A DNA stretch of 64,000 nt from Rutstroemia sp. NJR-2017a BVV2 (taxonomy: Eukaryota > Ascomycota > Leotiomycetes > Helotiales > Rutstroemiaceae): contig NJPS01000048.1 of the NCBI GenBank assembly GCA_002946415.1, positions 1,922,001-1,986,000 of the forward strand, given 5' to 3'. The notes beneath the pieces are model-generated. The model was not told where the DNA came from. It saw nothing but the letters and a program-made list of their open reading frames with translations, and did not search any database. Made by a program: the position numbers and the translations under genes. The stretch's first letter is position 1. The number at the start of each line of letters is the position of its first letter. Below are positions 33,901-45,470 of this stretch, piece after piece.

Positions 33901-36354
33901 TCGTCCCTAAGCTTAAGGTACTCCCGTACTGGGGAACTGCAGCCGATCGAAAAGTTCTTCGAAAATTCTGGGATCGAAAGCACATTACCTATACTGAGGA
34001 TGCACCATTCCACGTTCTCGTCACCTCTTACCAACTTGTTGTCTCCGATGTCGCTTACTTTCAGAAGATGAAGTGGCAATATATGATTCTTGATGAGGCT
34101 CAAGCTATCAAGAGTTCTCAGAGTTCTAGATGGAAGAGCTTGCTTGGTTTCCACTGTAGGAATCGTCTCTTGTTGACTGGTACCCCTATTCAGAACAACA
34201 TGCAGGAACTGTGGGCTCTGCTACATTTCATTATGCCCAGTTTGTTCGATTCTCACGATGAATTCAGCGAATGGTTCTCTAAGGATATTGAAAGTCATGC
34301 TCAAAGTAACACCAAGCTCAACGAGGATCAACTTAAACGTCTGCATATGATCCTGAAGCCTTTCATGCTTCGTCGTGTCAAGAAGCACGTGCAGAAGGAG
34401 TTGGGCGACAAGATCGAAGAGGATATCTTCTGCGACTTGACTTATCGCCAACGTGCCTACTACAGCAATCTTCGCAACCAAATTAGTATCATGGACCTTA
34501 TCGAGAAGGCAACTATTGGAGATGACAATGATACTGGTACCTTAATGAACTTGGTCATGCAGTTCCGAAAGGTCTGCAATCACCCGGATCTTTTCGAACG
34601 TGCAGAAACTTCATCACCATTCTCCTTCGCCTACTTCGCTGAGACTGCCTCATTCTTGCGCGAGGGCCCAAACATCACTGTTGCTTACTCAACACGCAAC
34701 ATGATTGAGTACTCGCTACCCAGGCTGGTTTGGCGTGAAGGTGGTCGACTCGACCTACCGGGACATGATAACGAGAATGCCGGGTTCAAAGCACGATGTT
34801 TGGAATCGCTCTTCAATATCTGGAAGCCTGAAAACGTCGTTGCGGGCTCTAAAGAGAATGATGCGTTCTCGTGGCTGCGATTTGCCGATACATCTGTTCA
34901 AGAATTATCTACTGCGTCAAGAAAGGATGTTGTCAGTCGTGCCATGGACTTGGCCCAAAAACCTCGCTCTCTGGGTAGGCTGAACATCGTTTACGATGAG
35001 GAAGAGGACAAGAACTTCACTCCGGTGCATGCTATGCTTCGTATTGTGGACAGGAAAGACCGCAAGCCTCTCGCTGAAGTGACTAATGAAGGATATCTCA
35101 ACAAGCTCTTCAACGTTGCGAAGGATGTTTGGTCTGAGTCGGGCATGAACCGGATAGAACAATGTGGTCGATCAAATGCTTCTGCTCCGCCAATTGAGGT
35201 GACTTGCGCTAGCAGAGGTGCTGTCATTGAAAGAGAGAACACTTTATTCAATGTTCGCATGCGCCGTGCACTGTTTGGTCCTTCTCCTGTCGAAGAGAAA
35301 GCTTTGATTACATCTAAGATTCCACCGGCCTTCTACCCACCTACGCCAATGTTGCCACCGCCTACAAATGAGAAACAACGCTTCACCAACATCACAGTTC
35401 CATCAATGCGTCGCTTCGTCACTGACTCCGGAAAACTCGCAAAACTCGATGCTCTGCTTACGAAACTCAAGGAAGGTGGTCACCGTGTTCTTCTATACTT
35501 CCAGATGACACGTATGATCGATCTCATGGAGGAGTACCTCACCTATCGCAACTACAAATACCTTCGTCTCGATGGTTCCACCAAGTTGGAAGACAGAAGA
35601 GATACAGTCCACGACTTCCAAACCCGACCAGAAATCTTCATCTTCCTTCTCAGTACCCGTGCTGGTGGTCTCGGTATTAATCTCACCAGCGCTGACACTG
35701 TCATTTTCTATGACTCCGATTGGAATCCTACAATCGACTCCCAAGCCATGGACCGTGCGCATCGTCTCGGCCAAACCCGCCAAGTCACCGTGTACCGTAT
35801 GATCACGCGCGGCACAATCGAAGAACGAATCCGCAAACGCGCGCTCCAGAAGGAAGAAGTTCAGAAGGTTGTCATGACTGGTGGTGCGGGTGGTGGTGTC
35901 GATTTCAATACGAGGAGTAAGGAGAATAGGACCAAGGATATCGCCATGTGGTTGGTGGATGATGATGAAGCGGCAGAGATTGAGAGGAAAGAGGCTGAGA
36001 TGGCGAAGCTGGAGGCTGAACAGCCGAGTAAGAAGGGTAAGGGGAAGAAGAAGAGGGGAGGAGATGGTGGTGCTGGAGCGGGGAGTGGTAGTTTGGAGGA
36101 TTTGTATCATGAGGGTATGTTTATTTTATGATCCTGGTGGTTTTGATATGTGGATTGATACTAATGATTTTTGAATAGGTGAAGGTCATTTCGACGATGG
36201 ATCCAATCGTCCTTCGGGCGCGGCGACACCGGTTACGGGAGAGGGTGCGAAGAAAAAAGCACCGGCGAGGAAGTCGGATGGGGGGAGGTCGAAAAAGGCG
36301 AAGACAGCCAAACAGAGGTTGGCGATGGCGGATGGGGATGTGGATATGGATTGA
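30901..36354 (+). CDS. INO80: INO80 chromatin-remodelling ATPase (Snf2 family)
   Basis: Four exons (30901-31368, 31432-31719, 31779-36114 and 36179-36354) encode about 1755 residues. The first 350 residues are proline-, serine- and glutamine-rich and disordered. A long charged helical region follows. The DBINO domain lies at about residues 645-775, including [18 protein letters not shown] and [16 protein letters not shown]. The Snf2 ATPase has Walker [12 protein letters not shown] near 910, the INO80-typical DEAQ box ([12 protein letters not shown]) near 1024 and [14 protein letters not shown]. The large insertion between the two helicase lobes is diagnostic of the INO80 class. The second lobe has [13 protein letters not shown] near 1514 and [16 protein letters not shown] near 1577. 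A lysine-rich tail continues into exon 4 and ends DVDMD. The protein slides and edits nucleosomes, including H2A.Z exchange, in transcription and DNA repair. The start is the first ATG of the conserved N-terminus. Confidence 0.95.
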
Positions 36355-38723
36355 GTGGGGGTTTGATTTGTGGGGTGTTTTGGGCGGGTTGGGCAGATGT
36401 TGTGGGAAGGGAAGGGTTTCGAGGAATAATTGAGAACCTTCTTCGGGGATCTTTTTGTAGAATTTGTAGGATTTATGCTGGGTTGTTGGTTGGGGTGGGT
36501 TTGTTATGAGATGGGATTTCTGGAGGGGGGTGGGATGGGATGCCATGGAATAGGATAGGATAAGATAGTGTGGAGGGGTTAGTTATGGTATAGGCGGATG
36601 CGGATAATGGAATGGAACTGGCAATAGTCAAAGGATGCGAGAGAGAGTAGGGGCGGAGGAGCTTATATGCACTGACGGGATGGATGAATGGATGGGATGG
36701 TTTATACAAAAAACAAGAGTGATGGGGGATGGGTGAGGTGGAAGATTATTACGAGGAAGAGGAGAGAAGAGGAAAAAAATGTATTATAATTATAACGTGC
36801 TGACGCTGTATACGTAGAGTAGAAGATGTGTTTATTGATTGTGTTTGTGATTGTGATTGAATGTGTGTGTGGGTGTGTGGTCGGTTTGGATGTGTAGTGA
36901 GATGGAGGGGAGTATAGGAGGGAGTAGAGGGGGGAGAGGAAAGGGGGAGAGTATGGAGGAAGAGGGTGTATAGAAAGCGAGAATAGGAAGCAATTGAGGG
37001 GGGGAAATAAGAAGCAGTATGGAGGGAGTTACTCTGTAATAGGTGAAAGGCCAGGAGGAAAAGGAGGCAGTAGGTATACAACGAACGCCACTTGCTCGAG
37101 GTGGTCGGTCCAGTAAACTCATCCATCGAGTTTATTTACTGTGTGGGCTGCGACTGTTTTTCACGTTAAAGTGCGAGGGATTGGAGGGATATGATGACAA
37201 AGTATCCTGTGTCTGGTATCTAGTATCTAGTATCTAGTAGGGGAGGAAGACATTAATAATGATAGAATGGATAGGAGAGAGAGGTAGGGGAGGGGAGGGA
37301 AGAGGAGGGAAGAGTTTAAGGTGGTGATGGGTATAGATGGTTATGGTCTTGGTCTTGGGATGAGAAGATAGGGAGGGAGGGAGGAATACAGGGAAGAGCA
37401 AGATCGGGGCCCGAGTGGTCTGGAGATCTGGAGATCTATCAGGCGGGATGAATGATGAATGGATAATATACATAGTATCAGAGGATAGGATATGATAGTT
37501 AGGTCAGTGATAAGCGAGAGTAGTATAGAGGATGGACGTTTCTCTTCTAATCTAAGAGTGAGGCGGTATAGGTGCGAGTCATCACATGTAGGTACGAGGA
37601 GTCGCAAAAACATTTGTTTGCACAGTACGAATCTATGAAGAAGAGAAATACGGAAAAAGAAGCGAAGTACAGCACTTGCATGCTGTCTGCCTAGGTTATG
37701 TCTCGGGCCCTATGCAACCACCTGAGTGCTGGGTCGCTGGCTCGTCCTGGAGATGATGGCAGTTGGGCTATTGAGTAAGGAAGAGGAGAGAATTGGGCCC
37801 AGGGTCGGTCCGGGACAGAGTCAGAGGAACATCGTGTAGTTGACTGGCTGGGGTTTTGTGTAGGAGGGAAAGATGGAGAGGGAAAGATGGCAAGTATAGA
37901 AACTTTCCAGAATTAAATTAAGAGGGAGTGGGAATGAGATGGCAACGCAAGCTGCGAAGATTTACATGATTCTTGTTTTGCTCAACGTCCTCGGCCTCGC
38001 CTCAGTAGTGCTTACGGTACGCTATGCTATGCCCATGACACCGAGTGCTCTAGGTATTAGTCATAGGTGAGAAGTACCCCGCTACTCAACTGGAGAGAGA
38101 GAGAGCGAGAGAGAATAAGCGCGATAAAATACCTTCGCTATGTAGTCTTACAGGTAAATGGCAATTGGCGAGAGCTGCTGAAAGGCTTCAATTGGATTAG
38201 ACTAGATATATGACATGGATTGGATTGAGCGATCACATATCTATCTATCACGCATATTGGACTTACATTACAGTAGCATTCGAGTAGTGTAAGGGAATGG
38301 AATTGAATGTAACTTCATATTGGGATTTAAGTAAGGAAGGTTGCTTTTTGATAGAATTGGGATCGTGCTATGGTTCCTTCTACTAAGATCTTCATTCATA
38401 TCACGAATTACCACCCACCCCTCCCGTGTGATATTGAAAGTCTAGATGAATATGTCGAGTAAAGCTGGGAAAATCAACGCTTGAAATATCGGTAACTTGG
38501 TGGTGATAAGAAAGCACTTCTCAGATAAGTGGACTGAGCAGTCGTCCGGTGTAAGTGATATTTGTCGAAAAGAAGATGACCCCTCTAGCTTCTGTGTCTC
38601 CCATCCACTCCTCTTTGATCGTCATATTCAGCACTTGCATGAAATATCCTCCGCTAGTTGGTCGTAGCACCTCTCAACCTTTAGACGGCCTCAGACAGTT
38701 CGCGATTCCCCGCCCAATACTCC
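36355..38723. other. Convergent intergenic region with strong G-over-C strand bias
   Basis: INO80 ends on the left and a - strand 2EXR gene ends on the right, so this is a tail-to-tail spacer. From about 36355 to 37550 the + strand is rich in G and A or T, and C is scarce, with GGGATGGGATG and GAGAGAG-type runs. No coding signal is convincing. A 43-codon hydrophobic frame at 37939 is too short to support. A GAGAGAGAGAGCGAGAGAG run lies near 38095. Confidence 0.55.
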
Positions 38724-39581
38724 TCACACTCCTGGCTCATCCTCCACTCCGCGATCCACCCCTTTCCAGATGATCCTTGGCGAGCCAAAAGTAGGGCATA
38801 TGCGCAAAGGATCATTCGCAGACAGCCCTGACCTCCACACATCAGAGCCGAGATAGAACTGTAGTGCTTCGGCCGCGGCGGCCCGGTTCCAGGGCTGGGA
38901 GGCGCACGCTTCGTTCATGACGCACAGGTGGCGCACTGCTTTGGGAGACAGTGCAGCCTGTTTGGGAGTTGAGGGATCACTTGCGTAGTGGATAGAAAAC
39001 CGACAGGGTGGAGATTGAAGACTCATGACTTGATTTTGAAGCTGGGCGAGCTCTTGCGGAGAAGAGTTTGGCGCATCAGTGGCTTCGGGTACATACTTGA
39101 AATCAACCATATACGGATCGCCGAACACCAACGTCAGAGTCTCCAACTCGAGTCCATACTGCATGATACGGCGCGCTTGTTCCTGCACCGCGCCGAGAAA
39201 CTCCATACAAGTTCCATCAGCCGGTATCCGCGGCGGCAAACAAAGAGCAAGGTGTTTGAGCCCTTTGAAACCATCGTGTCGGTTCAAAAATTTGCCTAAG
39301 AACAGCCCGTACGATGTGGAACAGGGCGATGAGTAGGGAAAATAAAGTGTGTCGACGTTACAGTTGAATGTGATATTATGGGCGATGGCATGCTCCTCGG
39401 TTGGCCAGAATAGCCCGTGGGTGACATTGTAGGACTCCCAGCATAGTGTGAGCATAGTTGGTGGATAGCGGGGGAATGTGAACCCTGAGTTTGACTTCCA
39501 TCGTACCTCGATTACTCGAGTTGCTGCGAGCTTCCAGATGATATGGCGGATCTCGGGGGGGAGGCTGTGTATTGATGCCAT
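38724..39581 (-). CDS. 2EXR-domain protein, dispersed family member
   Basis: A single exon of 285 codons begins at the ATG at 39581. The 2EXR motif starts almost at once: LPPEIRHIIWKLAATRVIEV at residues 7-26. The central element MLTLCWESYNVTHGLFWP has tryptophan where other members have arginine in CRES. The strand NCNVDTLYFPYSS follows. A middle part includes FKGLKHLALCLPPRIPADG and LETLTLVFGDPYMVD, like other members. The C-terminus is rich in alanine and ends DEPGV. It lacks the long N-terminal extension of the cluster at 18-23 kb and is clearly divergent from it, so it is probably not a recent duplicate. No function is known. Confidence 0.83.
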   Translation of the reverse strand: MASIHSLPPEIRHIIWKLAATRVIEVRWKSNSGFTFPRYPPTMLTLCWESYNVTHGLFWPTEEHAIAHNITFNCNVDTLYFPYSSPCSTSYGLFLGKFLNRHDGFKGLKHLALCLPPRIPADGTCMEFLGAVQEQARRIMQYGLELETLTLVFGDPYMVDFKYVPEATDAPNSSPQELAQLQNQVMSLQSPPCRFSIHYASDPSTPKQAALSPKAVRHLCVMNEACASQPWNRAAAAEALQFYLGSDVWRSGLSANDPLRICPTFGSPRIIWKGVDRGVEDEPGV

Positions 39582-40476
39582 TTTGATGGAGGACTTGAGT
39601 CGCGCTGGGGATAGGCGGAATGCGGGCTGTGGATTGTGCAGCGTGATATTCTGATATCTGAATTGACGTTGGGAATTGACTGAATCGTGGTATCGCCTAA
39701 GGAGCCGTTTGCCCGTTGGTGAAGAGTGAAAGAAGTTCCATGTATGGACCTCGTCTCCTGTAGTGATTGCCTAATTGGGAATACCTATATATCTATGCCG
39801 TACCTATGGTTCTTTCTTGTAGCTATTTTCGCTCACATCGATAGCTTGGAAGCTAATGTTACAGCAGAGCAGAGTAAGCGGATGTCGTTAACAAACACGT
39901 GCACAAGGAAAGATGCAGATCACGTGAACGCGGGGAAAGCGACGTTTCTCTCTCATCTCCCAAGCATGTCAACGTTTGAATAAAACGATGTCACGTTACA
40001 AGAAAGTCTAAATGCTCATGCTGCAAGGCAGACCTTTCAATTTTGGGCAAATTTCATGCTCGCTGCTTAGAGACTCAGCAGCATAAGCACAAAGCCACTT
40101 TCAGCTGCGCCGGTGAGGGGAACTTGCCCTTTTCTATGTAGACTGCGTTGAGAAGGCTGAATCAATGATTCAAGACATTGATTATTGGTCGAGCGGTGAA
40201 TACAGACTAGTGGCTGGCTGCAGTGGTTGTCTCACACCCTTTTCTTGGCGCATTCTTTACGTTGCTCTGAGTGGTGATCTAGGTGTCAAATATGGATACA
40301 GGGAGGATAGCAATGGGCGCTCCGCTCATTATTTACTTTGGCCATGAATATATAAGTATACAATCATAGGCTTCGACGTCTCTATTCACATCTCAGCGAT
40401 CCTGATCCTGCAACTCAAGTCCTACCCGAAGGTTATATCGACAAACACTGTACAAATATTTCCTAGCAGATTCATC
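39582..40476. promoter_or_regulatory. Divergent upstream region of a 2EXR gene and the secreted NADase gene
   Basis: No gene is supported; frames at 39726-39983 and 40165-40347 have no motif. Both neighbours are transcribed outward, so promoters of both must lie here. A TATATAAG sequence at about 40350 lies some 125 bases before the NADase start and is a reasonable TATA-box candidate. Confidence 0.4.
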
Positions 40477-41305
40477 ATGAGATTCCAACTCGTCTTCATT
40501 GCCAGCGCACTTGCTCTGTGCAGTGCATCTCCTCTGGAGGTAAGTGAGCACCTGTTATACCCAGCTTGATACTGGCCTAACCTCCCTTTAGCCAACTCCA
40601 ATTGAATCCCGCAACAACATTCAATCTGCACACAATTCATTTGGAAAGCGATGCAATTGCAATTGCACCGGTACAACTCCCGGGTCTTTGCCGTCTTCTG
40701 CCCCCTACATCTGTCAAGACGACCGTCTGGGACCCATGGACCTTCCCAGCTACCTTCCTCTCTCAGGCGTCTTGTCATCATATGATCGCTTTGGAGGACT
40801 AACTCCCGGCGATTTCCTCAAAGCATGGACCGATGGTAATGGAAAATATAAATATCCTCCCGGTAATGGCTTTTCGCTTGATGCCAAGGGGAATCCAATC
40901 AATGGTAGCATGATTCTCACACCCGGGACACTTATTGATCGATTTGGTAGCGAATACGGTTTGTTATCCCGTTTCAGTTATATGGAACCAATTTACTCAC
41001 TACTCTTAGGATCCTATGTCTCTTCAGCCGATGCCCCCTACTCCCAACGCTCACTTCCACCATCCAATCTGGATTTCGACCCAAAGTCTGGCTTCCCATA
41101 CAATTACCACGTCTACCGCGTTCTCAAAGACCTGCCCGTTGTTGGCGGACCCATCGCCCCGTGGTTTGGGCAGCCAGGTCTTGGTGCGCAGTTTTATGTT
41201 GGCGGGCTGGGGAATATCATGTATCTGATCAACAACACCTATATCGAGAGAGTTGATTCCGACGTTTTGGTCGCGAGTAAGGGAGAACAGGGTTGTGGTT
41301 ATTGA
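40477..41305 (+). CDS. Secreted NAD+ glycohydrolase with TNT-type domain
   Basis: Two exons (40477-40539 and 40592-41305) encode about 258 residues. The first exon is a clean signal peptide, MRFQLVFIASALALCSAS. A lysine-arginine pair in SFGKR is a possible Kex2 site and is followed by a cysteine-rich CNCNC stretch. The catalytic domain carries the family landmarks LIDRFGSEYGLLSRF, APYSQRSLPPSN, YHVYRVLKDLPV and GPIAPWFGQPGLGAQF, the last with the conserved glutamine of TNT NADases. Known fungal relatives are secreted or conidial-surface enzymes that cleave NAD+ to nicotinamide and ADP-ribose; their bacterial counterpart is a toxin domain. No immunity factor of the bacterial type is recognisable. 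A HET-domain gene starts 437 bases downstream on the same strand. The enzyme looks complete. Confidence 0.88.
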
Positions 41306-41742
41306 CATGTGCTCAGCGTGATGGTATCAGACATCGGAGGAGAAAGAGAGGGGACATAGGGGAACGAGAGGGCAAGAGATTCTTCGGGGAGGTAATGTGT
41401 ATAATGACGATAACGATGATGACGATTCTACTGAAAATATTTAGTGGGCATGACAGTCATATGTCCCATAATCTAATTCTAATCTAATGTTATACCCATA
41501 TAGCACCATTGGATTGCGTAATCTTGTATAAGGTTGTAGCTGGCTCAGATACAGAAGAGTATGTGCTGCAAATAGCGAGGTGATGAAGGCAATAAAAGTG
41601 GTTTGATAAAGCGGCCTGAGATGTTACATCGCGCAAGCTGTGACTGTTACGCCCGATAACAGCAATAATTCCGTACTAATTCTCTCTTCAACAGAGACAA
41701 GCGTACGATATTGCCGGTAATCTCTCTGCCCATCTGCTAGTT
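41306..41742. other. Short spacer between the NADase and HET-domain genes
   Basis: It holds the NADase 3' end and the HET gene promoter. An A/T-rich stretch near 41460-41530 probably contains the NADase polyadenylation region. No open frame is supported. Confidence 0.45.
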
Positions 41743-44014
41743 ATGGAACACGATGCACTTTCTCGTGGAGATGGAAGGAGCGCCCTGTATTCTAGTTCAC
41801 GATCAAATATATCAGACGAAGCAGCATACCTGAGACACCTTCTCGATGAGTCTGGAATACTATGGATTGAGATGGAGTGTATAGAAGGTCTCATTAGTGA
41901 TTATGACCACCGTATTACCTGTTGGGACTATTTGGGAAGCGCAAGGAGTGCGTCGAAGATTTCCGTCGGTTTGCTAGCCAGCTATGTCTTGATCAGATTA
42001 TTTGGGCCTAAGTTTCTCCACGCTCGGGAAGTATCCAGCGCGAAGGGATTTACTCTAATAACTTCTTTGGGCATGGGAATCCGGACTTTAATATATCTAG
42101 TTAAATCTTGGCCTCTTCTCATTGATAGGAAGAGCCCCCAGGCAAGGCTCATGGCTATCTCAAACAGTCTTCCGACTGGAACTAAGAAGATCTTCGATCG
42201 GTTGGGTTCTCTACTCGATATTTCAACTGGAGTCAATCTTCCTAGGTACAAATATCCAATGTTACATCTGTAAGGAATACCAACTGACATGGATCAGCGT
42301 CGGAGCAGACAAAACTTTTACGCAGACGCCTGTAAGATCTACCTATCCAATATATAAGCAGTTAAATCAATTTTCAGGCTCCTTAAGAGTACTCGAAGTT
42401 CTACCAGGCTGTCCAGGAACGATGATAGAATGCAAGCTCCACATGCATTTTGGCAGCGGCAACTATGATGCCTTGTCATATGTCTGGGGCGATTCCAGTC
42501 AAACACAGAAGCTCATAGTGAACGGGAGAGTCATTGATATTACTCAGAACTTGGCCTTTGCTTTGCAATGCGTTCGGGACAGAAATATCTCTCGACACCT
42601 CTGGGTAGATGCAATCTGTATCAACCAAAACGATGACGAAGAGAAAAGCGACCAGGTTGCTAAAATGGCGCATACATTCAGATGTTCAAAACGGGTATTG
42701 GTATTCCTTGGGTCTGATGACGATTGCTCGGAAGTATTTGACTACTTCGATGGTGTGACGCTCGATGGCGGAGGAAGTGGCAGCGCGAAGTCGGGGATTA
42801 CGTTAGGAGTGCTGAAGGCGTTTTGGGCACTGCTGCTCAAACCTTGGTGGTCAAGAATATGGGTGATTCAGGAATTTGTTTGCGCACCAGAGTTGACAGT
42901 TGGATGCGGCGAGCGATGGGCAAGTGAGGCAGCATTCTTCAGTGGATTTGAGAAGCTCAGGACAGAATTGCTTTTCAGGATTCACGAACACCCGCAATCA
43001 ACGCTACCTCATCTCGGTGTTGCCTCTTTGGCCTCCGTGCATGAAGTGCTCAAAACGAGACATGCATTATTGAATCGGCGTCTGGATCCATCCAGGAATA
43101 TTTCAGACCTTTTCCGAGATACACGACAACACCTGGCATCCGACCCTCGAGATAAGGTCTTTGCAGTCAATATATTCATGCCAGAACCATTTCGAACAAT
43201 ACTCAGACCAGATTATACTCAAACCCGCGAAACAGTGTATACGAGACTAACCACCCTTCTGCTATCCATCGCTGGATGGAGCGAGCTTTATATGAACTAT
43301 TCTTTGAGCAAGGACGGAAGCTTACCATCGTGGGTTCTAGACTACTCTCAGCCTTGTCCTGATGGTAGAGGTCTTGGCCGCGTGAGTGACAAGGTATCTG
43401 GAGATCGAGGTATTGATTGCTATGTCGAATACGGCACTTTAGCTATTCAGGGGTTCGAGATCGACGAAATTGGGAAAGTGTTCGAGGTTGATGAGCATGA
43501 TCCTGTTCTGCTCCATCGTGAGTTCTTAAGAATCGAATCGCAGGTCGAGCAAGATTTACGAAAGGGGAAATATGAGGACTTACATAACCCGTTGCAGGAT
43601 CTGCCAAAGCAATCCATTCTCGAGATTGCAACAGGATCACACGTACATTTCCGATATCTCCAGTCAGTATATTCTTCTACTTCCAACGTCTACGGCGATA
43701 GACTTGCTCCAACCACGGTTAGCGCGGAGGAAAAGGGGGTCCAGAAGGTCCAGAACCTGCTTGTGGAATGTCATCGACCCAGATACCAGACTAATTTTAG
43801 AAATGGAGATATTCCTCATATGAGAGAACGTATTAGTCCGGCATGGAAAGAAGGAGATCTTTTAGACAAAGAAAACCTGCAAAAGAGAGAACTGTACATC
43901 AGTAACTTCGTCGATTCCGTATCGCACTGCACTACCTTCTCTACCAAGCTTGGCCTGGTAGAAGTAGGCCCTCCTGGTGTAAAGATTGGTGATAAGCTGG
44001 TATTATTGTTCTGA
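41743..44014 (+). CDS. HET-domain protein (heterokaryon incompatibility type)
   Basis: Two exons (41743-42245 and 42298-44014) encode about 739 residues; the 52-base intron links LPS to VGADKTF. The HET domain covers roughly residues 220-370 with YDALSYVWGD, NLAFALQCVRD, LWVDAICINQNDDEEKSDQV and VLVFLGSDDD. WWSRIWVIQEF follows, then a region typical of the family with ASDPRDKVFAV. The N-terminal 200 residues are unusual: they have two hydrophobic stretches, ISVGLLASYVLIRLFG at about 73-88 and FTLITSLGMGIRTLIYLV at about 103-120, that could bind or insert into membranes. HET proteins trigger cell death on non-self recognition, and the domain has been related to TIR domains in the literature. 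The first exon could start later, but the chosen ATG gives the longest consistent frame. Confidence 0.85.
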
Positions 44015-44690
44015 ATGCCTATACCCTTCATCCTCCGGGAAAAGGGGGGTGGTACCAGAACTCATACCATGGTGGGGCTGGGGCGAGCCGGTGGCATCAT
44101 GGATGGGGAGCTTATGGCATACTTAGAGAGTGGGTTTTTCGAAGAGAAGACGTTCTTCATTAATTAGTCTGCCTTCTAATAATAGTAAAGTCTAGCTCCT
44201 GTGAGAAATTATCTCTTCCATGGTGCGAAGACACGAAGGCACGTGTTGCACTTCGAGACTGTGGAAGAGCGCCATTAGCATTAGTTTTTCCAGCTCCAAG
44301 ACTGCCTTTCTGAACAGTTATTCTGAACAATTATTTTGAACAATAAAGTTTTGGAAGATACATAGTTAGATGAAACTGTTCTTTGTTTACAGCTCGTGTT
44401 GTTAATCGTGCTTAGAATCAGTACAACTTTCTTCCAGACCAAAACAATGCCTATACAGCTGCATCCTGAAAGCTCAAATATCGTCGAAATTTCCTGAAAG
44501 TCTTCTGATCAGCAACGCCTGAAACGCTTTTAGATCATACAGCACTCTCGAAGAAAAAGTCTCGCATTGATTGGTATTACAACCCTGGAGGAGTGTCTTC
44601 TAAACTTATATTCTCTGCAGGGGCTTTCTTCGAAATTCCTCCACTTGAAGATAAATATTAGGGAATATAACTAAACGCAATTCTTACAAG
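44015..44690. other. Spacer after the HET-domain gene, no supported gene
   Basis: The stretch contains the 3' end of the HET gene and the leader of the F-box-like gene. Near 44310-44340 the phrase TTCTGAACA is repeated. Nothing coding is visible. Confidence 0.45.
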
Positions 44691-45470
44691 ATGAAGTGTG
44701 GTAACTACCAACTAGTCCGTCGGTCAAAGCCCCGACAAATAAAGCTAAATGACCTCCCAGTAGAGGTTCTTACACAGATTATGAGCAATCTGTTAATTAG
44801 TCCTTGTCTGTCCCAGTGGTGTGAGGGGTGCGACTTAGGTTGTTGGGGCGGTACGAACCGATTATTTCTAACCCCGGAAATCCTGCGGGTGAATAGAAAA
44901 TTTCACCAAGCAGGCATGGCGGTTTTATATATGAAAAATCAAATCATAATGAATTGCGATCTGCATCCCACTACATTTCCCGACTCCCGTATACTAGGCC
45001 CTCATACGCCGCTCCTGACGGCGGATTTTAGGCTGGTGAAACAGCTGCCAGACATGCATCCCTCTGAGTGGATCAGAGACCTAAAGGTGATGCAGCAAGT
45101 CGCTGCCAGGGGTGCTAAGCACCCGTGCGGACGATCGGTAAAGCTATTTAATCAGATTCGACATCTGAACCTGATATCATTGCATGTAGTAATTTCAGAG
45201 GATTGCCGCACTTGGGATCCCCGTGAATACACACATGAGGAGATCAGAGTAACTCTTACGCCGCTGAGGCTGCTCCGCGGCATCGAAAATGTCAGAATTA
45301 CCGAAGACTGGTCCGTACACGCCAGTTTTAATGGTCGTCAGGATGGCCGCGAACAACTCGCTGCTGTAGAAGCAGAGAAGTCGAGACTGATAGAACTGAT
45401 CCAGGGAGACTCTGAGGTCGAAGAAATCGAGGAGGTGTATGAAGAAGAAGAGGATCTTAGACCATGGTAA
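44691..45470 (+). CDS. F-box-like protein
   Basis: A single exon of 259 codons starts at an ATG preceded by A/T-rich leader. Residues 21-35 read DLPVEVLTQIMSNLL, a good F-box or F-box-like first helix. The next part, with FLTPEILRVNRKFHQAGMAVLYMKN, matches the usual second half of such domains (RVNRKFHQ-type). The middle contains a cysteine cluster (CEGCDLGCWGG). The C-terminus is strongly acidic (EVEEIEEVYEEEEDL). F-box proteins bring substrates to SCF ubiquitin ligases, although many fungal F-box-like proteins have no assigned partner. No leucine-rich or WD repeats are visible, so the recognition part is unknown. Confidence 0.72.
   Translation: MKCGNYQLVRRSKPRQIKLNDLPVEVLTQIMSNLLISPCLSQWCEGCDLGCWGGTNRLFLTPEILRVNRKFHQAGMAVLYMKNQIIMNCDLHPTTFPDSRILGPHTPLLTADFRLVKQLPDMHPSEWIRDLKVMQQVAARGAKHPCGRSVKLFNQIRHLNLISLHVVISEDCRTWDPREYTHEEIRVTLTPLRLLRGIENVRITEDWSVHASFNGRQDGREQLAAVEAEKSRLIELIQGDSEVEEIEEVYEEEEDLRPW

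Noticed and set aside
37939..38070. 43-codon hydrophobic frame that could be a small membrane peptide
   Set aside because: It is too short, lies in the spacer between two convergent genes, and has no other support.
40477..41305. Horizontal transfer of the NADase from bacteria
   Set aside because: The gene has a spliceosomal intron, a fungal-type signal peptide and base composition like its neighbours, and TNT-type NADases are widespread in filamentous ascomycetes. Nothing here calls for recent transfer.
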